From: a virus
Direction: 5' to 3' (one strand)
Virus record (IMG/VR): IMGVR_UViG_3300031518_000060
Location: 1 to 25,946 of that record
Length of the DNA stretch: 25,946 nucleotides
Shown here: in pieces, positions 20,223 through 25,946 of the stretch
How the letters are laid out: every line of letters starts with the position of its first letter
Position numbering within the stretch: the first letter of the stretch is position 1
The notes under the pieces: generated by a model
Seen by the model: the letters and a program-made list of their open reading frames with translations, nothing else
The model's database searches: none
Told to the model about the DNA's origin: nothing
Program-made: the position numbers and the translations under genes

Positions 20223-23200
20223 ACGTTTCACCTGACGATATCGCGTCGCCGCGGGACGTCCAGAAGCTGTCCGACGAGGAATTGCTGCTGCTTCACCTGC
20301 GGCTGCATCAGTGGGATGCGACGCTGCGCGAAAAGGGTGTGGCACGCGAGTACCGGACGATCAACCGGCACGTGTGGGTCGTCGAAGAGATGCGACGACG
20401 TGGGATGTCGCACAACGAGCACGACGAGCTCGACCGCGATAGCCGTCCATTCCTGGACAAGGCAGCTGACCTGTCGTGGTTGGAACGGCTGCTGGATCAG
20501 GCTGGCGATGCTGTCTTGGTTCCGCATTATGTATCGGTCGTTGGTTCGGCGGTGTTTTCCGATGACCCGCACGACATCGACTTGCTGGTTCGGGAAGATC
20601 CCAATGTAGCCCATCAGGGCTGGCGCGAGAGCGTCTTGTTGCTGGCGCGCAAGGCTTTGGATCCGGAAAAGACCGGCAAGCAGCTACACCTGCTGTTCAA
20701 CCCACAGGGTCCACACCTGGCCGATGGCCAAGCGTACGTGCCGCTCTTCGACCTGGTTCTGCGGCCGCACCGTCCACTGGAGCCGGTCAACTGTTCAGAA
20801 CTTCGCCCGCTGATGCGGTACCCCGTCCAGAAACCTGCCATGGTGGGGTCGACCGACTTCTTCTCCAGCGGTGAGGCCTGGGAACGCTGGGCGGAAAAGG
20901 CCGTGTCGGAAGGTGGCTTCGTCTACGCGAGTCCGAAGGTGGATGGGTTCCGCACGATCCTGTCGCGCAGCGGCGATGACGTGCGCGCCTGGCTCGAGGA
21001 CACACAGGAATCGCTGAATGGCCTTCTGGCGCAGATCGCACGTGAGCTGCCGGACGGCACGACAGTTGAAGGTGAACTGACTGTCCTGTATGGGGACAAG
21101 TGGTTGGCGCGACCGCAGATTCCTTCATTCTTGCATGGCAAGATCGACGGTGAACCATACGTGTTCCTTTACGACCTAACTGTGTGGCAAGGCGAAGACG
21201 TGCACGACTGGCCGTTTTCGGAGCGGCTAGACCTGCTGCAGTCGATCGATTCGCCGCACCTGGTCGTTTTGCCACAGGTTCCTGTCCGTTCTCGCGAAGG
21301 CCTGGAAAGTGCCGCAGACATCTTGCTTGCCTGGACGTTCCGCAACGACGGCCCGCCGATCGAGGGTGTTGTCTTGCGCCGGGCCGATGCACCGTACGTT
21401 TTCGGGGCGACGTCCACGATGGTGAAGTTCAAGGTGTACTTAGAACTGAAAGTCAAGGTCGTCGCGGTCGATCGGACGAAGAACGGCTGGGTGTACACCG
21501 GCGCTTTGCGTGGGGCGGACGGGCAGGACGTCGTGCTCGGCAAGACGTTCGTCAGTGACGAGAAGCTGGCTGACGTCGGCGATACACTGAACGTCCGCGT
21601 CGAAGAGCTGGTCGTGGACGATGAAGGGCGCATCTCATGGGGCAAGCCGACGCCGCTCGGTGTTGACCGGACGAGACCGGCCTATACCGTGGAGCAAGCG
21701 CTGGACATGGCTGAACGGTCAGGGACGCTGAAGCGCTACGTCGTGACCAAGCAAGAAGAAGACATCGTTCAAGTGTTGGATCCGCCACTGACTGGCTATT
21801 TCTCGGTGTTCGGTAACCTAGGTCAAATACGAGACAAGCTCGTGCCGTTGATCCTCAAGAAAGATATCAAGCGGATCGTTGAGCCTTTCTGCGGACGCGG
21901 CGAAGCGATTTGGATGGTGCAGGCGCGAGAACATGTCTTGGCAGACATTGATCCCGACATCGTGCGCCTGCACCGCATCTGTCAGAACCTGACGGAAGCC
22001 GATTACGAGCGGCTCAGGAAGTTTCATTGGATAGGCGATCATGAGCACTTTCTGAAGTTGGCCGAAGGGCCAGAACCAGAGGACGACATTGCCTGGTTCT
22101 ATCGGCAGCTGTATTGTCGTCGCTTCGGCTTTCGTTGGCCAGCGAGCAAAGACTTTCGCCATGACGAGAACGGCGTGGTCATGCGTTGGGAGCACCGCGT
22201 GCGCAAGGCGCAAGAGCGCCTGCAGGGAGTAATCATCGAGCAGGCTGACTTCCGCGAGACGATGAAGAAGTACGACGAACCTGGCACGCTGTTCTTCCTT
22301 GACCCACCCTGGCCGCGCCAGGACAAGTACTACCGGTTCGCTGGTGTCAACCCAGCTGACATCGCCGAGGCCATCAGGGGTCTCAAGCATGCTCACGCTT
22401 TCTTGGTGATAGCGGGTTCAGTGGAAGAACTTGCCCCGTTGCGCGAGGCTGGTTTGTATGAGCGCCGGGTCTTGCATGAAGTGCCGACTAGGCATTTCCC
22501 GGGAGCCTTCGGCGCCAATGTACAACCACGCTTTTATGTCCGCGTGTTCGCGACGTACGACCTGAGATCCTTGGCTAAAGAAGACGGAGAAGACGACGAG
22601 CCGCGCAGTGCCGTCGCGCTGAAGCACTGGGAAGAACACTGGCACGAAGCCATGCCACTGTCGGGTGAGGCGTTGCCTTGGGTGTTGCATGCGCATGTGC
22701 GCGGCTTGAGCAAGGAAGAAGCCGAACGGATCACCAAAGGCGAGTGGACGCTGCAGGATGTCGTGCACCAGACGGACCACTCAATTCACTTTGACCTGCG
22801 CCTGGCGACCGACCGCTTCGACGGCTGGTGGGGCATCACGCTGTTCGGTGGATCGATGGAAGAGAACCGCGAACAGCTGCGTCCATTCCAGCTCATGGAG
22901 GATTCGGGCCTTGCGATCCAGTCAGCTCCAAAGCTGTTCGGGCCCTTGAGTTGGCTCGAGGTCGGTGTCGACAGGCCGTTCGTCGTGGGGCCGCGCGGTG
23001 TCGGGTCGACGAGTCGCACCTGGGCAGCGTTCTGGGCAGTCGACCGTGGGACATACAGGTTGGGCTTCGCGCGCGTCCATGCTGTCGAGGTCTTTCTCGA
23101 AGGGAAGGTGCTCGAAGGACGTTTCCTGTGGCAGTACGCACCACTGGGTGAAGGGCGTCGTGAATGGCTGTTCACGCGTCCCGCTGACCAGACGCCCTAC

Positions 23201-23701
23201 GCCGTGACACACGACCGGGATGAGGTCATCCGCGAGTTGCGCCAGAAAGGGCAGCGATATCTCGTATGGCCCAAGGATCCGCAGGATCTGCGCGCCGGAC
23301 ACGAACTGATCGACGTCGCGCAGATCCTGCGGATCGTGCGCCGCGATCCGGAGAAACGCTACACGCTCGCCGTCGCCTACCCGCTCCGCGAGGTCGACTC
23401 GTGGGGAGACGTCATCACCGATCCCGAAGAACTGGAAAAGGCGGCTTGGGAATACATGCGCAAGAGCCGCCGCGTCGGTCTCGACCATGCTCCAGGTACG
23501 GAAGGCGCGGGCACGGTGGTTGAATCGTACATCTACCGCGGGCCGCGCTGGGAAGTAAACGGTGAAGTGATCGAGCCGGGGGACTGGTTGCTGGGGATCG
23601 TCTGGTCTCCGCAGGCCTGGGAGCGGATCAAGCGGGGTGAGAAGATCGGTCTGTCGATCCAGGGCTGGGCGCATCGTCGCAAGCGACGAGAGGAGGTGTA
23701 A
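20207..23701 (+). CDS. Giant fusion: nucleotidyltransferase-like, DNA ligase, adenine methyltransferase, LigD-PE-like, XkdF prohead protease
   Basis: A 1164-residue protein in the prohead-protease slot. Residues 100-190 show a nucleotidyltransferase pattern (GS 113-114, DID 123-125, possible third Asp 182). Residues 238-480 are an ATP-dependent ligase core: nucleophile K244 in KVDGFR, E288/E290 in VEGEL, FLYDL, E386 in EGVVLRR, K407/K409 in VKFK, then an OB fold. Residues 520-785 are a D12-class methyltransferase with EPFCGRGEAIW (559-569) and DPPW (699-702). Residues 820-1000 resemble LigD 3'-phosphoesterase, with HFDLRL (861-866; H861, D863, R865) and RTWAAFWAVDRGTY. Residues 1050-1160 are XkdF: REVDSWGDVIT, H1094, E1106 and S1150 in GLSIQGW. 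ATG 20207 overlaps the portal gene by 16 bp. Protease and ligase/methyltransferase calls are firm, the other two weaker. Confidence 0.88.
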   Translation: MEPVLNVSPDDIASPRDVQKLSDEELLLLHLRLHQWDATLREKGVAREYRTINRHVWVVEEMRRRGMSHNEHDELDRDSRPFLDKAADLSWLERLLDQAGDAVLVPHYVSVVGSAVFSDDPHDIDLLVREDPNVAHQGWRESVLLLARKALDPEKTGKQLHLLFNPQGPHLADGQAYVPLFDLVLRPHRPLEPVNCSELRPLMRYPVQKPAMVGSTDFFSSGEAWERWAEKAVSEGGFVYASPKVDGFRTILSRSGDDVRAWLEDTQESLNGLLAQIARELPDGTTVEGELTVLYGDKWLARPQIPSFLHGKIDGEPYVFLYDLTVWQGEDVHDWPFSERLDLLQSIDSPHLVVLPQVPVRSREGLESAADILLAWTFRNDGPPIEGVVLRRADAPYVFGATSTMVKFKVYLELKVKVVAVDRTKNGWVYTGALRGADGQDVVLGKTFVSDEKLADVGDTLNVRVEELVVDDEGRISWGKPTPLGVDRTRPAYTVEQALDMAERSGTLKRYVVTKQEEDIVQVLDPPLTGYFSVFGNLGQIRDKLVPLILKKDIKRIVEPFCGRGEAIWMVQAREHVLADIDPDIVRLHRICQNLTEADYERLRKFHWIGDHEHFLKLAEGPEPEDDIAWFYRQLYCRRFGFRWPASKDFRHDENGVVMRWEHRVRKAQERLQGVIIEQADFRETMKKYDEPGTLFFLDPPWPRQDKYYRFAGVNPADIAEAIRGLKHAHAFLVIAGSVEELAPLREAGLYERRVLHEVPTRHFPGAFGANVQPRFYVRVFATYDLRSLAKEDGEDDEPRSAVALKHWEEHWHEAMPLSGEALPWVLHAHVRGLSKEEAERITKGEWTLQDVVHQTDHSIHFDLRLATDRFDGWWGITLFGGSMEENREQLRPFQLMEDSGLAIQSAPKLFGPLSWLEVGVDRPFVVGPRGVGSTSRTWAAFWAVDRGTYRLGFARVHAVEVFLEGKVLEGRFLWQYAPLGEGRREWLFTRPADQTPYAVTHDRDEVIRELRQKGQRYLVWPKDPQDLRAGHELIDVAQILRIVRRDPEKRYTLAVAYPLREVDSWGDVITDPEELEKAAWEYMRKSRRVGLDHAPGTEGAGTVVESYIYRGPRWEVNGEVIEPGDWLLGIVWSPQAWERIKRGEKIGLSIQGWAHRRKRREEV

Positions 23702-23703
23702 CC

Positions 23704-24357
23704 GTGGAACGAGAACAGAAGGAGATTTACGAACTGGAGGACATCGAGGTAGACCGGGTCGATGCCGTGGACCGTCCGGCCACTGGTCGGCGTTGGCTGA
23801 TCATGAAGAGTGAGGAAGAAGACGAAAACGCGGCCATCGCCAAGGAGCTCGAAGAGCGCGTGGCGGAGGTTCTGCAGGCTTTGGCCAACGATGCCCAAGG
23901 CCGCGGTGGGCTTCCGCTATCGGAAGAGGCGCTAGCTGCACTGAACCGGCTGGCGACGCTGTATGGCCTGCAGCAGCCGTTCAGCGTTGCACCTGTCGAG
24001 GCCTCGGTCGAAGAGGCGTCTGGACAGAATGCTGAGGCCGAAAGCGTTGCCGAGCAGGCCAGCGAGCAGGCCAGTGAACCGGTTCCGGTCGCAGCAGAAG
24101 CTGACGAGCAGAAGACATCTGCAGACGGGCAGGAAGGGTACGGATATCCGGCACCCTATTACCCGAACCCGGACATCTGGAACGCGATCCTCGAAGAACT
24201 GAAGGCGATCCGCGCACTGCTCGAAAAGGGTGCTGTCGCCAAGTCTCAGCCTAGCCAAGTCGCTAGCCGCCAGCCCGAGCCGGAAGCGCGCGCGCGACAG
24301 CCGCAAGTGCGCCGGTGGGGTGAAGGCTTGTTCGCTGACGTCCTGTTCGGTTCTTGA
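23704..24357 (+). CDS. Scaffold-like protein (prohead protease C-terminal relative)
   Basis: A 217-residue acidic protein directly after the protease gene (GTG at 23704, two bases past the stop). Its N-terminus (VDRVDAVDRPATGRRWLIMK) resembles the segment that in XkdF-type proteins follows the protease and leads to the scaffold. The rest is Glu/Ala-rich and helical, with repeats of EQASEQASE, a Tyr/Pro patch (YGYPAPYYPNP), a coiled-coil-like helix (NAILEELKAIRALLEKG) and a basic C-terminus ending ADVLFGS. Low complexity, acidity and position fit an internal scaffold that the protease removes. Here protease and scaffold are separate genes, possibly because the protease carries the large fusion. 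No database support was available. Confidence 0.7.
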   Translation: MEREQKEIYELEDIEVDRVDAVDRPATGRRWLIMKSEEEDENAAIAKELEERVAEVLQALANDAQGRGGLPLSEEALAALNRLATLYGLQQPFSVAPVEASVEEASGQNAEAESVAEQASEQASEPVPVAAEADEQKTSADGQEGYGYPAPYYPNPDIWNAILEELKAIRALLEKGAVAKSQPSQVASRQPEPEARARQPQVRRWGEGLFADVLFGS

Positions 24358-24441
24358 CAACGATCGCGCGGCGCAGGTGTCCCAGCCTGGACAGGTCGAT
24401 ACAGTTGAGTCGTCAAACTACTGAGAAAGGAGGACGTTTCG
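24358..24441 (+). promoter_or_regulatory. Short leader with strong ribosome binding site
   Basis: This 84-base gap has no gene and no clear promoter. It ends with GAAAGGAGG eight bases before the capsid ATG. That is the best site in the head operon and fits the large amount of capsid protein needed. Confidence 0.6.
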
Positions 24442-25416
24442 ATGCCGAAGACTGCACGAGAATGGTTGGAGAAGGCGACGTTCACGACCGCTGATCTCGC
24501 GTCGGGTGGTCGACTGTCGCCACAGCAGGTGCGCGAATTCCTGCGGGTGGCGATGGAGTCTGGCGTCATCACCAAGGAAATGCGCTACGAGGACTCGGAC
24601 GCACCGCTGTTCGAGGTTCCGCGCATCTCGCTCAACACGCGCGTGCTGCGGCGCGGCACTGAAGGACAGCGACTTGCTGACGCTGACCGCGTCAAGCCGC
24701 AGACCGGCCTGGTCACGCTGCAGACTGTCCTGCTCAAGGGCGAAGTCCCGTTGACGGACGAAGTCCTGGAGGACAACGTCGAGAAGGAGCGGCTGGCTGA
24801 CACGATCATGGCCATGCTGGCCGAAGCGGTCGGCCGCGATGTCGAGGAGCTGTTCATCAAGGGCGACACGGCGCGAACCGCGTCGGAAGACCAGTATCTC
24901 GACTCGCTCGACGGGATCATCAAGCAGCTGCAGGTCGGCTTGCCGACGGCGCAGAAGATCGATGCGACGGGTATCACTCGCTACGACGACCTCTTCCATG
25001 CCATGCTGTCGGCGCTGCCGCCGCGCTACCGGACGAACGTCTCGCAGTTGCGCTTCTACGTGCCTGTCCGGCACCATGACGGCTATGTACGCGAACTGCG
25101 GGCGCGCGGCACGCGACTGGGTGACGACGCGATCGTCCAGAACATGACGGCCGATCTCGGGTTCGCGGGGATTCCCGTGCGGGCGGTGTCCCTGATGAGC
25201 GGCACGGACACGATCAACAGTGCGAGCGTCGACTACGGCAAGTTCGCGCTGCTGGTCGACCCGCAGAACCTGATCGCTGGTTTCCAGCGCCGGATCCGCG
25301 TTGAGCGCTATCGCGACCCGCGCGAGGGTGTGACGAGCTTCGTCGTCACGCTGCGCTGCGACGTCAAGATCGCCGATCCGGAATTTGGTGTGCTGGCGTA
25401 CAACGTGAACTTGTAA
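24442..25416 (+). CDS. Major capsid protein (HK97 fold, XkdG-like)
   Basis: A 324-residue protein in the major capsid position. The order agrees with XkdG/HK97-type capsids: a helical N-terminal arm (TAREWLEKATFTTADLASGG), a strand and E-loop-like segment (PLFEVPRISLNTRVLRRGTEG), the spine helix (LEDNVEKERLADTIMAMLAE) followed by VGRDVEELFIKGD, a P-domain strand, the A-domain with FYVPVRHHDGYVRELRARG, LGFAGIPVRAVSLM, and a C-terminal strand (VTSFVVTLRCDVKIADPEFG). It follows the protease and scaffold genes. ATG 24442 follows AAAGGAGG. No separate delta domain is obvious, in keeping with the separate scaffold gene. Confidence 0.9.
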   Translation: MPKTAREWLEKATFTTADLASGGRLSPQQVREFLRVAMESGVITKEMRYEDSDAPLFEVPRISLNTRVLRRGTEGQRLADADRVKPQTGLVTLQTVLLKGEVPLTDEVLEDNVEKERLADTIMAMLAEAVGRDVEELFIKGDTARTASEDQYLDSLDGIIKQLQVGLPTAQKIDATGITRYDDLFHAMLSALPPRYRTNVSQLRFYVPVRHHDGYVRELRARGTRLGDDAIVQNMTADLGFAGIPVRAVSLMSGTDTINSASVDYGKFALLVDPQNLIAGFQRRIRVERYRDPREGVTSFVVTLRCDVKIADPEFGVLAYNVNL

Positions 25417-25437
25417 TCCGAGTGAGGAGGGCACGAA

Positions 25438-25716
25438 ATGAGCTTGCGCAAGCTCGCAGCCCAATTCCTCGGACGCGGTGTGGAGCTGAAGGCCGCCGTC
25501 GCCGCTGGCGCGGCGGCCAACACCCCCATCAGCGTGCCGGGGATCAAGCGGGGCGACATCTTGGTTGCCGTGCTCGAACTGCAGCCGCCGACGGCAACGT
25601 CCGGCAGTGCGATCGTCGCGGATCGCGCTGGCCAGACGACGGTCGGTAACGGGACGATCCAGATCGCGACAGCGACAACGGGGAACCAGTTGTTGATCCT
25701 GTACTGGAGCGTGTGA
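25438..25716 (+). CDS. Small head protein, possible decoration protein
   Basis: A 92-residue protein directly downstream of the capsid gene. It is rich in Ala, Gly, Thr and Val with a beta-strand pattern (VELKAAVAAGAAANTPISVP, DILVAVLELQPP, TIQIATATTGNQLLILYWSV). The sequence has no charge clusters, signal or membrane span. Small beta-rich proteins after the capsid gene are often head decoration or cement proteins, in this case perhaps resembling the XkdH neighbourhood of PBSX-like phages. ATG 25438 follows GAGGAGGG at a suitable distance. The call rests on position and composition. Confidence 0.6.
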   Translation: MSLRKLAAQFLGRGVELKAAVAAGAAANTPISVPGIKRGDILVAVLELQPPTATSGSAIVADRAGQTTVGNGTIQIATATTGNQLLILYWSV

Positions 25717-25717
25717 C

Positions 25718-25912
25718 ATGCGGCTCGTCGTGACAGAGACCATCACCATCGACGGGCTGGTGTGGGAGCCGGGTGAGTACGAGGTCGAAGACCCCTACTG
25801 GGCCATGCGCTTGTACGAACGGCTGCGGCAGACCGGCGTACATGTTTCAGCCGAAGCGCAGGGCGAGCCTGAGACTGCGCAGGACGAGCGTCCGCGACGG
25901 CGGCGGGGGTGA
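25718..25912 (+). CDS. Small hypothetical head-module protein
   Basis: A 64-residue protein. The N-terminal 45 residues look like a small strand-and-helix unit (RLVVTETITIDGLVWEPGEY, then a helix DPYWAMRLYERLRQTG), a pattern of short phage proteins that sit near the connector genes. The C-terminus is charged and ends in an Arg run (PRRRRG), likely disordered. It starts one base after the previous stop, with GTGTGAC directly before the ATG and no clear ribosome site, so it probably relies on coupling. Function is unknown. Confidence 0.6.
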   Translation: MRLVVTETITIDGLVWEPGEYEVEDPYWAMRLYERLRQTGVHVSAEAQGEPETAQDERPRRRRG

Positions 25913-25917
25913 CGTGA

Positions 25918-25946
25918 ATGGCACGCCTGGTGACGCCTTCTCGATC
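25918..25946 (+). CDS. Start of a further gene, cut by window end
   Basis: ATG at 25918, five bases after the preceding stop, opens a frame MARLVTPSR that runs off the end of the window. By position it is probably a head-tail connector or completion protein. Nine codons do not allow more to be said. Confidence 0.4.

Noticed and set aside
20207-23701. Assembly artefact joining several genes
   Set aside because: The frame is open for 3.5 kb with uniform composition, and every domain boundary has linker-like sequence. Read-level confirmation would still be useful.

Overview
The window is part of a tailed double-stranded DNA phage or prophage. It holds a head-gene module in the standard order (small terminase, large terminase, portal, prohead protease, scaffold-like protein, major capsid, small head proteins). 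Upstream lies a replication and recombination module (SF2 helicase, RecT-like protein, replication-initiator-like protein, ParB-like proteins, nucleases). Base composition is GC-rich, starts are ATG or GTG behind strong AGGAGG-type ribosome binding sites, and genes overlap by ATGA, GTGA or TGATG. The host is therefore probably a high-GC bacterium. The sequence alone does not name it. No integrase, lysis gene, tail gene or tRNA is visible, so lifestyle cannot be decided here.

Layout. 1-596 is noncoding, with two perfect inverted repeats. 597-944 is a small rightward gene converging on a leftward operon. That operon (3296 down to 890) runs from a consensus promoter at 3324-3352 through two unknown small proteins, a sigma-factor-like protein, a 65-residue membrane protein, an XRE regulator and a PD-(D/E)XK nuclease. 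A second promoter (3366-3395) points the other way into about 0.9 kb of noncoding DNA. This DNA is a degenerate tandem array with a period near 37 bp, built on the core GAGCGAGCC, and it ends in a terminator-like hairpin at 4328-4362. A possible structured RNA follows (4398-4540), then a promoter at 4596-4625.

4648-7278 is an overlapping operon: RHH-like protein, XRE-like protein, SWIM zinc finger, SF2 helicase. A promoter at 7281-7310 starts 7330-14678: a second RHH-like protein, RecT-like annealing protein, replication protein, Cys-rich protein, a ParB fused to a degenerate methyltransferase, an unknown protein, an IS110-C-terminal-like protein, a VRR-NUC-like protein without its catalytic residues, an unknown protein and a second ParB-like protein. 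14721-15098 is a second noncoding array of about 75 pentamers of type NNGGC, followed by a strong terminator. 15295-16832 holds a paralogous IS110-like plus VRR-NUC pair, this time with an intact nuclease active site, and a possible late regulator. A promoter (16872-16901) followed at once by a strong terminator (16973-17003) precedes the head genes, an arrangement like phage antitermination control.

The most striking items are: (1) a 1164-residue protein in the prohead-protease slot that joins a nucleotidyltransferase-like domain, an ATP-dependent DNA ligase core, a D12-type adenine methyltransferase, a LigD 3'-phosphoesterase-like domain and an XkdF protease; (2) two unrelated noncoding repeat arrays; (3) a duplicated IS110-like/VRR-NUC gene pair in which one nuclease is dead. 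All functional calls come from reading motifs. No database search was run.
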